Positions 52,760 to 62,525 of a stretch of DNA of 64,000 nucleotides are shown here, one piece after another. The notes under the pieces are model-generated. The model saw only the letters and a list, made by a program, of their open reading frames with translations, did no database searches and was not told where the DNA came from. The stretch lies in NCBI GenBank assembly GCA_035547515.1, contig DASZUS010000003.1, forward strand, positions 4,817-68,816. Reading direction: 5' to 3'. Source of the stretch: DASZTV01 sp035547515 (GTDB taxonomy: Bacteria > Actinomycetota > Actinomycetes > JAFAQI01). The translations under genes and the position numbers were made by a program. Every line of letters begins with the position of its first letter. The stretch's first letter is position 1.

Positions 52760-53704
52760 GTGCCCAGCGCCACCATCGCCGTCGGAGACGACGGCCTGCT
52801 CGCCGACCGCGCCGTCGCGCGCGCGGTCGCGGCTGCGGGTGTCGGGACCACGGTTCACCACACGACCGGCGCTGAGCTGACCGCGGAACTGCTCGCGGAG
52901 GTCGCCTCGCCGTCATTGTTCGCCGAGCCCAGGGTGCTGGTCGTCCGCGGGCTGCAGGACCTGGCGAAGGAGGTCTGCGAGCCGCTCGCGAGGACGCTCG
53001 AGGACGACTCGGTCGAGCTCACGCTGGTTGCTCACCACCTCGGTGGGGTGAAGGGCAAGGCCGTGCTCGAAGCGCTGAAGGGGGTCGGCGCGACGACGGT
53101 CCCGATCCCGCGCATCTCCTCGGTACGCGACCGGGAGCAGTTCGCGATCGACGAGGTGAAGGCGGCGGGCGGGCGGCTCGACCGGGAGGCCGCCGCCGAG
53201 CTGGTCGCTGCGATCGGCAACGACCTGCGCGAGATCGCGACGGCGTGCGGGCAGCTGGTCGCCGACGTCGGCCCGAACATCTCGGTCACCGAGGTGGCGA
53301 CGTACTACCGCGGCCGGGCCGAGTCCAGCGGCTTCGCGGTCGCCGACCGCGCGGTCGAGGGCAACGCCGCGGCAGCGATCGAGACGTTGCGGTGGGCGCA
53401 TGCGACCGGGCTCGACCCGATCCTGGTGAGCAGTTCGCTGGCGGCCAATCTCCGGCTGATCGCCCAGGTTGGCGCGGCCGGCGCCGGGTCACCTGACGCC
53501 GTTGCCGGACGGCTCGGCATGCCGGCGTGGAAGGTACGACGGGCGCAGGACTGGCTGCGGCGCTGGCGCCCGGATGCTCTCGCCCGAGCGGTTCGGGCGG
53601 TGGCCCTGGCCGACGCGGACGTCAAGGGCGGCGCCGACGACGCGGCGTACGCCGTCGAGCGGGCGGTGCTCGCCGTCGCCGCTGCCGCGAACTCACCGGC
53701 ATGA
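52760..53704 (+). CDS. holA: DNA polymerase III delta subunit
   Basis: A 314-aa clamp-loader delta subunit, which opens the sliding clamp during replication. Recognisable segments are LFAEPRVLVVRGLQDLAKEV, the AAA-type core, and the C-terminal helices MPAWKVRRAQDWLRRW. The position directly after comEC is conserved in bacteria. GTG start at 52760. It overlaps the next gene by 4 nt. Confidence 0.92.
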   Translation: MPSATIAVGDDGLLADRAVARAVAAAGVGTTVHHTTGAELTAELLAEVASPSLFAEPRVLVVRGLQDLAKEVCEPLARTLEDDSVELTLVAHHLGGVKGKAVLEALKGVGATTVPIPRISSVRDREQFAIDEVKAAGGRLDREAAAELVAAIGNDLREIATACGQLVADVGPNISVTEVATYYRGRAESSGFAVADRAVEGNAAAAIETLRWAHATGLDPILVSSSLAANLRLIAQVGAAGAGSPDAVAGRLGMPAWKVRRAQDWLRRWRPDALARAVRAVALADADVKGGADDAAYAVERAVLAVAAAANSPA

Positions 53705-55116
53705 CCGACGAGCCGCGCGACGAGGCGGCCGGCCTGGATCAGAAGTCTGAGCAGCAGCCCGATCAGCAGCCTGAGCACCACCCGCCCTTCCGGATGCGGT
53801 CGCGCCGCCGGTTGCTGCTGCCGGACATCGCGCCGCCGACGAGGGCGGAGCTTCGCTGGGCGGCGCAGCAGCGCCGGCTCCATCGTGCCGAGCGGAACGC
53901 CCGGCGCCGTACCCAGCGGGCGGAGCGCCTGGCACATGAGCAGGCGCAGCGGCGAGAGCTGGAAGCTCGGCGCGCGGCCGAGCTCGAAGCGCTGCGACCG
54001 GTCGAGCCCGAACTGGAGTGGCTTGCTCCGGAGCAGGTCGACCATGACGAACTGGTCGCGGTCGATCCCGAGCCGGTGTTCGAGCCGCAGTCAGTTGCCG
54101 AGCCCGACCCGGTAGCCCAGCCCGAGCCGATTGCCGAGTCCGACCCGGTTGTCGAGTCCGACCCGGTTGTGGAGTCCGACCCGGTTGTGGAGCTCGAGGC
54201 CGCCATCGAGGCGGAGCCCGAGTCCTATCCGCCGATGTTCAGGCCGGTCGCGCTCGATCCCGTCGAGGACCCAGATGTACCGACCTTCGCGCGGCTGCGG
54301 TCACCGCGCTTCACCCTGGCGCGACCGGACTGGCTCGACCGCGGCCCGCTGTTCGAGGAAGCCGATGACAGCCTCGACCTTGTCGAGGTCGAGCCGAGCC
54401 TCGATCTCGAGTTCCATCCCGACCACACGCAGGTGCTGCCCGAGATCCATCCGGTCGCCCCGGTGGCGCCGCTGGAGCCATTCATCGAGGGCGCCGACGA
54501 GGCTGAGGACGGCGTCGAAGAGGAGCCCATCGAGGATGCCGTCGAGGAGCCGCTCGAGGACGAGGACGAGGTCGTCGACGACGTCGTCGCGGACGAGGGC
54601 GATGACGACGTCCTCCACGAGGACGTCGCGGACGCGCCCGTGGTGGCGCACCTCCTGGTCACGCGTGACCCGACCGGGATCGCGCCGTCGCGAGTCGCAG
54701 TGCTGGCCGACCTGCCGACCTCGGCCGAGGACCGCGTTACTTGGCAGGAGCCCGACGCGGATGCCGCTGACGCGCAGTGGCCGAGCCTGGTCCTCGCGCC
54801 GGACATCGAGGAGCGCTACCAGCCGGCGCCCGCCGTACCGAAGGTCTGGAACGGCCGGCCCGCGCCGATGTTCTGGCGGGTGCTCCGGCTACGTCACATC
54901 CGGCCGAACGGCTGGCTGCGGGCGCTGTTCTTCGAGGGCTCGGTGGCACTTGCCGTCGTGCTCGTGCTCGCCGGGGCGGCGAGTGTCTGGACGATCGTCG
55001 TGCTGCCGGTGGTCGTCGCGGTGATCGTGAAGGCGAACGACGTACTAGTGGGCAGCCTGCGGCGAAGCCCCGAGGTAGTACGGAGAGCTGGGCAGCCGAC
55101 GCGGCTGCGGGACTAG
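53701..55116 (+). CDS. Acidic repeat-containing membrane protein of unknown function
   Basis: A 471-aa protein with three parts: a very basic N-terminal third (RMRSRRRLLL, RNARRRTQRAERLAHEQAQRR) that could be coiled coil, a long acidic, repetitive middle (SDPVVE repeats, then EEPIEDAVEEPLEDEDEVVDD), and one or two C-terminal hydrophobic segments (ALAVVLVLAGAASVWTIVVL). I know no family. The ATG overlaps the holA stop, and the end overlaps the rpsT stop by 4 bp. The charge separation suggests an anchored scaffold or nucleic-acid or ribosome contact. Confidence 0.7.
   Translation: MTDEPRDEAAGLDQKSEQQPDQQPEHHPPFRMRSRRRLLLPDIAPPTRAELRWAAQQRRLHRAERNARRRTQRAERLAHEQAQRRELEARRAAELEALRPVEPELEWLAPEQVDHDELVAVDPEPVFEPQSVAEPDPVAQPEPIAESDPVVESDPVVESDPVVELEAAIEAEPESYPPMFRPVALDPVEDPDVPTFARLRSPRFTLARPDWLDRGPLFEEADDSLDLVEVEPSLDLEFHPDHTQVLPEIHPVAPVAPLEPFIEGADEAEDGVEEEPIEDAVEEPLEDEDEVVDDVVADEGDDDVLHEDVADAPVVAHLLVTRDPTGIAPSRVAVLADLPTSAEDRVTWQEPDADAADAQWPSLVLAPDIEERYQPAPAVPKVWNGRPAPMFWRVLRLRHIRPNGWLRALFFEGSVALAVVLVLAGAASVWTIVVLPVVVAVIVKANDVLVGSLRRSPEVVRRAGQPTRLRD
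54136..54189 (+). repeat. Three 18-bp tandem repeats in acidic membrane protein gene
   Basis: Three nearly identical units of GAGTCCGACCCGGTTGTG encode repeated ESDPVV. Copy number may vary between strains. Confidence 0.85.
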
Positions 55117-55376
55117 CTGGCCTTGTTGGCGCGGGCAGCCATCGCGGACTTGCGGTTGGCGGCCTGGTTGGCGTGGATGACGCCCTTGCTCACGGCCTTG
55201 TCGAGCAGCCGCGAAGCGGTACGAAGCTCGGTCGTGGCCTTCTCCGCGTCGCCAGACTCGGCAGCGTCCCGGAACCGGCGTACGGCGGTCTTCAGCTCCG
55301 ACTTCACGGCCTTGTTGCGCAGCCGAGCAGCCTCGTTCTGCTTGTTGCGCTTGATCTGGCTCTTGATGTTGGCCAC
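55113..55376 (-). CDS. rpsT: 30S ribosomal protein S20
   Basis: An 87-aa basic protein beginning ANIKSQIKRNKQNEAARLRN, the standard S20 N-terminus. It binds 16S rRNA in the small subunit body. GTG start at 55376 with GAGGTAG upstream. It is convergent with the acidic membrane protein gene (4-bp overlap of stops) and divergent from lepA. Confidence 0.97.
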   Translation of the reverse strand: MANIKSQIKRNKQNEAARLRNKAVKSELKTAVRRFRDAAESGDAEKATTELRTASRLLDKAVSKGVIHANQAANRKSAMAARANKAS

Positions 55377-55480
55377 GCGGGAACTACCTCGATCGACGTC
55401 GGATTTGAGACTGCGGAAAGTGCGGCTTTAAAGATTAGCAGCGGCGGCCACGCGGCAGCCAATCGTTCGTACGATGGAAC

Positions 55481-57307
55481 GTGGCTATGAGCGAGGTCGT
55501 GACGGATCCCAAGCGGATCCGCAACTTCTGCATCATCGCCCATATCGACCACGGCAAGTCGACGCTCGCCGACCGAATGCTCGAGCTGACCGGTCTCGTC
55601 GACTCGCGGCAGATGCGCGCGCAGTACCTCGACAAGATGGACATCGAGCGCGAGCGCGGCATCACGATCAAGGCGCAGAACGTCCGGCTGCCCTGGCAGG
55701 TCGACGGCGACGACTACGTCCTGCACCTGATCGACACTCCTGGCCACGTCGACTTCTCCTATGAGGTCAGCCGCAGCCTTGCCGCGTGTGAAGGGGCGAT
55801 CCTGCTGGTCGACGCGGCGCAGGGGATCGAGGCGCAGACGCTCGCGAACCTCTACCTCGCGATCGAGAACGACCTGACGCTGATCCCGGTGCTCAACAAG
55901 ATCGACCTGCCGGCGGCACAGCCGGACAAGTACGCCGACGAGATCTCGCGGATCATCGGCTGTGAGCCGGGTGACGTGCTGCGAGTGAGCGCAAAGACCG
56001 GCGAAGGGGTCCGCGACCTGCTCGACCAGGTAGTCGCGCAGATCCCGACCCCCGTCGGCGATCCGGATGCCCCGCCGCGGGCGTTGATCTTCGACTCGGT
56101 CTATGACGTCTATCGAGGCGTCATCAGCTACGTCCGCGTCATCGACGGCCGGCTGACCACCCGCGAGCGCTGCTTGATGATGTCGACCGGCGCCGCCCAC
56201 GAGACGCTGGAGGTCGGCGTAGCGGCGCCGGACCCGACCCCGCGGGCGAGCCTCGGGGTCGGCGAGGTCGGCTACGTGATCTCCGGCGTGAAGGACGTCC
56301 GCCAGGCGCGGGTCGGCGACACGATCACGAGCGCCGTACGGCCAGCGACCGAGTCGCTTGGCGGCTACCGCAATCCCAAGCCGATGGTCTACTCCGGGCT
56401 GTACCCGATCGACGGCAGCGACTACCCGCTGCTGCGCGACGCCCTCGACAAGCTGCAGCTCAACGACGCGGCTCTGGTGTACGAGCCGGAGACCTCGACC
56501 GCGCTGGGCTTCGGCTTTCGCTGCGGCTTCCTCGGGCTGCTGCACCTCGAGATCGTTCGGGAGCGGCTGGAGCGCGAGTTCGATCTGGCGCTGATCTCGA
56601 CAGCGCCCAACGTCGTCTACCGCGTCGAGCTCGAGGACGGCGGGGAGGCGATCGTCACCAATCCCGCCGACTGGCCGGCGGCGAAGATCGGCGAGGTCTA
56701 TGAGCCGGTCGTGGATGCGATGCTGCTGCTGCCGAACGACTATGTCGGCGCTGTCATGGACCTGTGCCAGAGCCGGCGCGGCTCGTTGAAGGGCATGGAC
56801 TACCTGTCCGAGGACCGGGTCGAGCTGAAGTACACGCTGCCGCTCGGCGAGATCATCTTCGACTTCTTCGACCAGCTGAAGTCGCGCACCCGTGGTTACG
56901 CGTCGCTGGACTACGAGCCGGCCGGCGAGCAGGTCGCTGATCTCGTCAAGGTCGACATCCTGTTGCAGGGGGAGGCGGTCGACGCGTTCAGCGCGATCGT
57001 GCACAAGGACAAGGCGTACGCCTACGGCACCACGATGGCGACCAAGCTGCGCGAGCTGATCCCGCGGCAGCAGTTCGAGGTTCCGATCCAGGCGGCCATC
57101 GGCTCCCGGGTGATCGCCCGCGAGAACATTCGCGCGATGCGCAAGGACGTTCTTGCGAAGTGCTACGGCGGTGATATCACCCGCAAGCGCAAGCTGCTGG
57201 AGAAGCAGAAGGAAGGCAAGCGGCGGATGAAGATGGTCGGCCGCGTCGAGGTCCCGCAGGAGGCCTTCATCGCGGCGCTGTCCACGAACGCCGCGGCCGA
57301 GAAGTAG
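55481..57307 (+). CDS. lepA: Elongation factor 4 (LepA), ribosomal GTPase
   Basis: A 608-aa translational GTPase. G1 HIDHGKST, G3 DTPGH and G4 NKID are present, followed by domains II, III and V and the LepA-specific C-terminal domain (GSRVIARENIRAMRKDVLAKCYGGDITRKRKLLEKQK). EF4 acts on stalled or back-translocating ribosomes. GTG 55481 or ATG 55487 start. It is followed 21 bp later by the zinc-finger gene. Confidence 0.97.
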   Translation: MAMSEVVTDPKRIRNFCIIAHIDHGKSTLADRMLELTGLVDSRQMRAQYLDKMDIERERGITIKAQNVRLPWQVDGDDYVLHLIDTPGHVDFSYEVSRSLAACEGAILLVDAAQGIEAQTLANLYLAIENDLTLIPVLNKIDLPAAQPDKYADEISRIIGCEPGDVLRVSAKTGEGVRDLLDQVVAQIPTPVGDPDAPPRALIFDSVYDVYRGVISYVRVIDGRLTTRERCLMMSTGAAHETLEVGVAAPDPTPRASLGVGEVGYVISGVKDVRQARVGDTITSAVRPATESLGGYRNPKPMVYSGLYPIDGSDYPLLRDALDKLQLNDAALVYEPETSTALGFGFRCGFLGLLHLEIVRERLEREFDLALISTAPNVVYRVELEDGGEAIVTNPADWPAAKIGEVYEPVVDAMLLLPNDYVGAVMDLCQSRRGSLKGMDYLSEDRVELKYTLPLGEIIFDFFDQLKSRTRGYASLDYEPAGEQVADLVKVDILLQGEAVDAFSAIVHKDKAYAYGTTMATKLRELIPRQQFEVPIQAAIGSRVIARENIRAMRKDVLAKCYGGDITRKRKLLEKQKEGKRRMKMVGRVEVPQEAFIAALSTNAAAEK

Positions 57308-57328
57308 CCGTCGGGTCGGCGTGATCCC

Positions 57329-57676
57329 GTGGATGCCGACGAGATCAGGACCTCGCTGCTGCGCGAGCGGACGACCGCGCAGCACAAGCTCGCCCAGCTT
57401 CGCGGCGACCTGGCTGAGATCATCGCCGCCGCAGTCGACGTCGCGACTGACGACGAACATGATCCGGAAGGCGCCACGATCGCCTACGAGCGCGAGCGCA
57501 CCAAGGCGCTGATCGACCAGACCGAGGCGCATATCGACGAGCTTGCTCGGGCACTAGACCGGCTGGACGCAGGCTCCTACGGCATCTGTGTGAGCTGTGG
57601 CAAGCCGATCGGTGAGGAACGCCTCCAGGCGAGGCCCGTCGTACAAACCTGCATCACCTGCGCATCCCGCAGCTGA
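57329..57676 (+). CDS. DksA/TraR-type zinc-finger protein
   Basis: A 115-aa protein with an N-terminal coiled coil (about 5-85) and a C-terminal four-cysteine zinc finger CVSCG...CITC, in the DksA/TraR fold (PF01258). DksA-type proteins enter the secondary channel of RNA polymerase; short actinobacterial versions are mostly uncharacterised. GTG at 57329. It is probably cotranscribed with lepA. Confidence 0.87.
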   Translation: MDADEIRTSLLRERTTAQHKLAQLRGDLAEIIAAAVDVATDDEHDPEGATIAYERERTKALIDQTEAHIDELARALDRLDAGSYGICVSCGKPIGEERLQARPVVQTCITCASRS

Positions 57677-57689
57677 GCAGGCGAGCGGA

Positions 57690-58864
57690 TTAGGTCCGCT
57701 GGACTTCGACCGTGCCGTCTTTGTTCCGGCTGAAGTGCCAGTCCGTGTGATGCTCCACCCAGTGGTGATAGCTGCAGAGGTAGATCGCCTTGTCGAAGTC
57801 CGTGCGGCCTTGGTGAGCAGTCCAGTAGTCCTCATGGTGGGTCGCGCGGCGTGCGGCCCCTCACGGCCCAACGGGTCGCGCCCACGGTCGTCCCGCTCTC
57901 GGTCACGTCGCGATCGGGCGCTCCTTAGTGTTGGGCCGCGAGGGGCCGCACGCCGCGCTACTGCGTCTACCGCTCGGGGCGTCAGGCCTTTGCGTGGTGC
58001 AGTCGGCGTGGTGCCGCCGGCGCGGTGCGGGGTGCCGTCGAGGGTTGATGTTGCCGACTCTCCGGGCTGCAGCTCGCGCCCAAGCTCCGCGAGCGACGTT
58101 GTGACGACGACCTGGGTCGGCTCGCCTGCGGTCTCGGGGAGGTCGCCACTTCGCATCGCGAGCTTGGCCAGCTCGACCAACGCGTCGGCATTGCGCTTCG
58201 GGGGAGTGCGCTCCTCGAGCTCGCCCGCCTTCAACGCCAGCGGGTAGAGCGCCTTGCGCAGAAGAGCCGCACCCACCCGGTCGAGCATCCCGTCGATTCG
58301 CACCATCTGGTCGATGGTGTCGGTGAGGTTCAGGTAGCGGCCTTCGCGCTTGCGCACCGCGCGCTCTTCGGCGGTCTCGTTCAGGCACAGCTTGTCGGCG
58401 AGCTCGTGCAGCTCCTGGGCGAGGCGGGTCGGCCCGACGTACTTCGACGCAGCGATCAGCTCGCCCTCGGCGAGGTCGCGCGTCTCGGCATCGGGAAGCT
58501 TCGGCAGGAACGTCGTGATCAGCTTCGCGTGATCGTGGTTGATGTCGCCCGCGACAAGCGCGTCGACGATCGCGGGACGGGTGACCGATGACCGTGCCAC
58601 CGCCAGCCTCGCGCCGGCGTCGCCCGCCGAGAGCAACTGCTCGTCGATCAACCACGATCGCGTCGACATCGCACACTCGTTGGTCGTGCTCTGCCGGGTC
58701 TGCATGACCTGGAGCCGCCGCGCCAGCGCGCCGTCGAGACGCCGCTGCAACCGGATCAGGCGCGCTGTGTCATCCAGCAGCTTGCAGTCGGGCGAGTCGT
58801 GCGGATCGCTGTCGATGAGCGCATCGACAGCTGACGCCAGCTGGTCGAGCACATCCGCGCGCAT
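57690..58864 (-). pseudogene. Decayed DUF222/HNH endonuclease gene
   Basis: The N-terminal DUF222 (13E12-repeat) part is intact for about 290 codons from ATG 58864 (MRADVLDQLASAVDALIDSD). The C-terminal HNH end is also readable but in another frame: THHEDYWTAHQGRTDFDKAI then YLCSYHHWVEHH, stopping at 57690. The middle, which should hold the start of the HNH domain, is disrupted by a 115-bp segment bounded by a 29-bp inverted repeat. The gene is therefore very probably inactive. DUF222/HNH genes are repeated families in actinobacterial genomes. Confidence 0.82.
57844..57958. repeat. 29-bp inverted repeat inside the broken HNH gene
   Basis: The arm 57844-57872 (begins GCGCGGCGTGCGGCCCCTCA) matches the reverse complement of 57930-57958 with one mismatch at 57939. 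The spacer is 57 bp. It sits exactly where the HNH reading frame fails. It may be a MITE-like insertion or an inverted duplication. No clear target-site duplication is visible. Confidence 0.8.
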
Positions 58865-59000
58865 GAGCAGAACCTACGGCCTGCCTACGACAGGATCGGG
58901 CGCGAAAACTGCCTGGAAATAAAGGAAATCTGGCAGGAAGTGGCCATGGACAGGTGCGGCCATAGCGAGCCATCCAGGAGCGTCGGTCCACACTGGACGG

Positions 59001-60224
59001 ATGCCGTCGACGCTGCCCGACGGGGAGCCCGCGCCGCTGGACGGCATGCTCCCGAGCTCGGCGTACGACGGTCTCGGCGAGCGACCGTTCGGTGTCTACG
59101 TCCACGTCCCGTTCTGCGCTTCGAGATGCGGCTACTGCGACTTCAACACCTACACCGCAACCGAGCTCGGGACCGGCGCTTCCCAGGCCGACTACCCGGA
59201 CACCGCCGCGCGCGAGATGGAGCTGGCGGCTCGGGTCCTGGGCCGGGACCGCCCGCGCGCGTCGACCGTCTTCTTCGGAGGAGGTACGCCGACCCTGCTG
59301 CCCGCCGCCGACCTCAACGCGCTGCTCGGCTGCGTCCACACGATGTTCGGGCTGGCCACGGACGTCGAGGTGACCACCGAAGCCAATCCCGAGTCGGTCG
59401 ACGCGAGGTATCTCGAGCAGCTCAGGGAGGGCGGCTTCACCCGGATCAGCTTCGGGATGCAGTCGGCGCGCAGCAGCGTGCTCGCGATCCTCGACCGGCA
59501 CCACACCGCAGGTCGTGCCTCGCAGGCCGTCGCGGAGGCCAGGGCGGCCGGCTTCGAGCACGTCAACGTCGACCTGATCTACGGGACGCCGGGTGAGACC
59601 GACGGCGACTGGCGCGCGTCGCTGGACGCCGCCATCGACAGCGGAGCGGACCACGTCTCGGCCTACTCGCTGATCGTCGAGCCGGGCACCCGGCTCGCGG
59701 CGCGGATCAGCCGGGGCGAGCTGCCGGCGCCCGACGAGGACGTGCTCGCGGATCGGTACGCGATTGCGGACGAGCGGCTGACCGCCGCCGGTTTCGAGTG
59801 GTACGAGGTGTCCAACTGGGCTCGCTCGCCGGCCGCGCGGTCACGGCACAACCTCCTCTACTGGACCGACGCGGACTGGTGGGGGGTCGGGCCGGGCGCG
59901 CACAGCCACGTCGGCGGCGTCCGCTGGTGGAACGTCAAGCACCCGCGCGACTACGCGGCGCGGCTCAACGAAGGCCACTCGCCCGCGGCGGGGCGCGAGG
60001 TGCTCACCGCGGAGGACCGAAGAGTCGAGCGGATCATGCTGGCGATCCGGCTCCGCAGCGGGCTGCCGCTGGCAGACCTCGACCCGACCGCTCTCGACGC
60101 CGCAGCAGTAGCGGCGGGCGACGGCTTGCTCGACGCGGCGTCGCTCGACGAGGGCGCCGCCGTGTTGACGTTCCGCGGCCGGCTGCTGGCCGACGCAGTG
60201 GTTCGTGCGATGGTCGGCGAGTGA
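59001..60224 (+). CDS. hemW: HemW-type radical SAM protein (coproporphyrinogen III oxidase-like)
   Basis: A 407-aa radical SAM protein. The 4Fe-4S motif is Cys39-x3-Cys43-x2-Cys46 (CASRCGYCDF), without the extra cysteine of HemN, so it fits HemW, a haem chaperone for respiratory enzymes. FFGGGTPTLL and the C-terminal HemN_C domain are present. Its location after lepA is conserved. The stop overlaps the start of the GH5 gene (GTGA at 60221-60224). Confidence 0.93.
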   Translation: MPSTLPDGEPAPLDGMLPSSAYDGLGERPFGVYVHVPFCASRCGYCDFNTYTATELGTGASQADYPDTAAREMELAARVLGRDRPRASTVFFGGGTPTLLPAADLNALLGCVHTMFGLATDVEVTTEANPESVDARYLEQLREGGFTRISFGMQSARSSVLAILDRHHTAGRASQAVAEARAAGFEHVNVDLIYGTPGETDGDWRASLDAAIDSGADHVSAYSLIVEPGTRLAARISRGELPAPDEDVLADRYAIADERLTAAGFEWYEVSNWARSPAARSRHNLLYWTDADWWGVGPGAHSHVGGVRWWNVKHPRDYAARLNEGHSPAAGREVLTAEDRRVERIMLAIRLRSGLPLADLDPTALDAAAVAAGDGLLDAASLDEGAAVLTFRGRLLADAVVRAMVGE

Positions 60225-61864
60225 AGAAGGCGTTCGGGCTCGCGCTTGTCGTCGCGCTCGCCGCGCTGAGCACGTCTGTCAGCGGCATCGCGACCGCGGG
60301 CCCCGCGCGGCGGGTTCCGCTTCCACCGCCGTACGCCGCCACCGGCGACCGGCCCATGAGCTTCCTGCACGTCGGAGGGGTCGGCAGCGACGGGCTGCAC
60401 CAGATCGTCGACTCGCACGGCCGATCGGTCCTGCTGCGTGGCGTCAACATCGACGGCCTGGTCGACTACTGGCAGCCGTCGCTCGAGCCGCCGTACCCGA
60501 CCGCACCCTCGGCGTACGCCGGCCATCGCTGCCCGCCCGACGATCCGCACGTCGAGGGCGTACCGATCTGCTGGTTCGACCTGCCGCAGATGCGCCGGCT
60601 CGGCTACGACAACATCCGGCTCAACGTCTCCTGGTCGCTGCTCGAGCCGCACCCCGGCCGGATCAACCGCCGCTACATCGCGCGCATCGCGCAGGTCGTC
60701 GGCTGGGCGAAGCGACAGGGCATCTGGGTCACCATCGACCTGCACCAGGACGCGTGGAGCAAGTACGTCTTCACCCCGTCGGGCAGCAAGTGCCTGCCGC
60801 CGACCGGACCGACGGTCGGGTACGACGGCGCGCCGAAGTGGGCAACCCGTTCGTCGTTGCCGGCCTGCACGGTCGACAACATCCGCGAGCTGGACCCGGC
60901 GGTGATCGGCAACGCGCAGGCCTTCTGGTCGGACTTCGAGGCGCCCGACGGCGTCGGGCTGCAGGAGCACTACGCGCACGTGCTGGCAGTGCTTGCCAGG
61001 CGGTTCGCGCACGACCCGGCCGTCGCGGGCTACGACCTGATGAACGAGCCGGAGCCCGGCGCGCTGCCGGAGGTCGAAAACACCGCGGAGATGCTGCCGT
61101 TCTGGGCCAAGGTCGCGAAGACGATCCGGGCGGCCGTGCCGAGCTTCCAGCAGCTGTTGTTCTTCGAGCCGGGCGTCGAGCGCAACACCACCTCGCAGCG
61201 CGCCTACTTCACGCCGTGGTCGTCGGTGTCCAGCTACCCCAACGCGGTCTACGCGCCGCACATCTACACCGACGTGTTCAGCCTCGGTGCCGAGACCGGC
61301 CTGCCTGAGATCGCGACGTTCGCCTCGGACTACGCGGCGGCGATCGGCGACGCGAAGGCGCTCGGCCTCCCGCTGTGGGTCGGGGAGTTCGGCGGCTCCC
61401 CGTCGGGCGACAAGACGGTCCTCGCGCAGCAGTACCAGCAGCAGGAACGCCACCTGCTCGGCGGCACGATGTGGCTGTGGAAGGAGAACGCCAACGACAC
61501 CGCGCCTGACACCTTCTGGGGTGTCTACGGCCCGCCGTTCACCGGCAAGTCGCGGCGTGGCGTGCCTCAACCGAAGCGCATCCGCCGGACCTCGCGGGTC
61601 TACCCGGTGCTTACCGCCGGCACGTTGCTGAAGGCGACGAGCGATCCCTTCGCCGGTACGGCGGACATCGTCGCCACCTCGCCGGCGGTTGCACCGCGCG
61701 ACGACGAGGCGACGCTCGTCGAGATCCCCGCGGTGTTCCGCGGGCGCATCGCGGTAACCGGCGCGGCGTACGAGATCGAGCAGCGCGGGGCCGACCGCGA
61801 GGTCTGGCTCTATCCCCGCGGCGGCCGATATTCGCTTCGGGTCATCGCACTCAAACGGACATGA
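60221..61864 (+). CDS. Secreted glycoside hydrolase family 5, endoglycoceramidase-like
   Basis: A 547-aa exported GH5 enzyme. The signal peptide is FGLALVVALAALSTSVSGIATAG. The acid/base is Glu276 in DLMNEPEPG and the nucleophile is Glu389 in WVGEFGG. The opening LLRGVNIDGLVDYWQPS and the C-terminal beta domain are like endoglycoceramidases and related glycolipid hydrolases of actinomycetes. Cellulase activity is less likely. It starts within the hemW stop but is functionally unrelated. Confidence 0.9.
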   Translation: MKKAFGLALVVALAALSTSVSGIATAGPARRVPLPPPYAATGDRPMSFLHVGGVGSDGLHQIVDSHGRSVLLRGVNIDGLVDYWQPSLEPPYPTAPSAYAGHRCPPDDPHVEGVPICWFDLPQMRRLGYDNIRLNVSWSLLEPHPGRINRRYIARIAQVVGWAKRQGIWVTIDLHQDAWSKYVFTPSGSKCLPPTGPTVGYDGAPKWATRSSLPACTVDNIRELDPAVIGNAQAFWSDFEAPDGVGLQEHYAHVLAVLARRFAHDPAVAGYDLMNEPEPGALPEVENTAEMLPFWAKVAKTIRAAVPSFQQLLFFEPGVERNTTSQRAYFTPWSSVSSYPNAVYAPHIYTDVFSLGAETGLPEIATFASDYAAAIGDAKALGLPLWVGEFGGSPSGDKTVLAQQYQQQERHLLGGTMWLWKENANDTAPDTFWGVYGPPFTGKSRRGVPQPKRIRRTSRVYPVLTAGTLLKATSDPFAGTADIVATSPAVAPRDDEATLVEIPAVFRGRIAVTGAAYEIEQRGADREVWLYPRGGRYSLRVIALKRT

Positions 61865-61871
61865 TGCAGGC

Positions 61872-62525
61872 GTGGACGACCGGATCGCGCAACGCGAGGA
61901 AGCCATCAGCGGGGCCCGCGCCGCGCAGCACCGACTGATCGACGACCTCTCCGGACTCACCGACGACCAGGCCCGCTCTGCCTCCCTGCTGCCCGGCTGG
62001 TCCGTCGGTCATGTCCTCACCCACATCGCGCGCAACGCCGACGCCTTCGTCCGGATGCTCAGCGCAGCGATCGAGGGACGATCGGTCACGCAGTACGAAG
62101 GCGGCACCGAAGGACGTGCTGCCGGCATCGAAGCGGGTGCCGCCCGCCCGGCCGCCGAGCTCGTGGCAGACGTCCGCGATAGCGCGGCCCGGCTCGAGGG
62201 CGTCTGGGCCGGCATGACGCCTCAGGCATGGGACGGCCACGGCTACAACTCGTCGGGCGATGAGTGGCCGTGCGACGCGATGCCCTTCCACCGGTGGCGC
62301 GAAGTCGCGATCCACCACGTGGACCTCGGTCTTGGCTACACCGCAGCTGACTGGCCGGACGCCTACGTCGCCCGTGAACTCGCCGTCGGCCTTCGCCTGC
62401 TGCCGGAGCGGCTGGACGACGCCGACCGCCGCCGGCTGCTCACCTGGCTCATCGGGCGCAGCGACCAGCCGACCGATCTCTCGCTGGCCGCCTGGCAGGC
62501 GCGCCCCGACCGCTACTTGCGGTGA
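61872..62525 (+). CDS. DinB/MDMPI-fold protein, maleylpyruvate isomerase-like
   Basis: A 217-aa mycothiol-dependent maleylpyruvate isomerase-like protein. The N-terminal four-helix bundle carries the metal ligand motif HVLTHIARNADAF and a later HRWREVAIHHVDLGLGY. Such proteins use mycothiol as cofactor, a thiol of actinomycetes. The GTG start lies 7 bp after the GH5 gene. Its end overlaps the convergent amine oxidase gene by 13 bp. Confidence 0.87.
   Translation: MDDRIAQREEAISGARAAQHRLIDDLSGLTDDQARSASLLPGWSVGHVLTHIARNADAFVRMLSAAIEGRSVTQYEGGTEGRAAGIEAGAARPAAELVADVRDSAARLEGVWAGMTPQAWDGHGYNSSGDEWPCDAMPFHRWREVAIHHVDLGLGYTAADWPDAYVARELAVGLRLLPERLDDADRRRLLTWLIGRSDQPTDLSLAAWQARPDRYLR

Noticed and set aside
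55304..57532. Open frame of 742 codons on the minus strand
   Set aside because: It is an antisense shadow of lepA and the zinc-finger gene.
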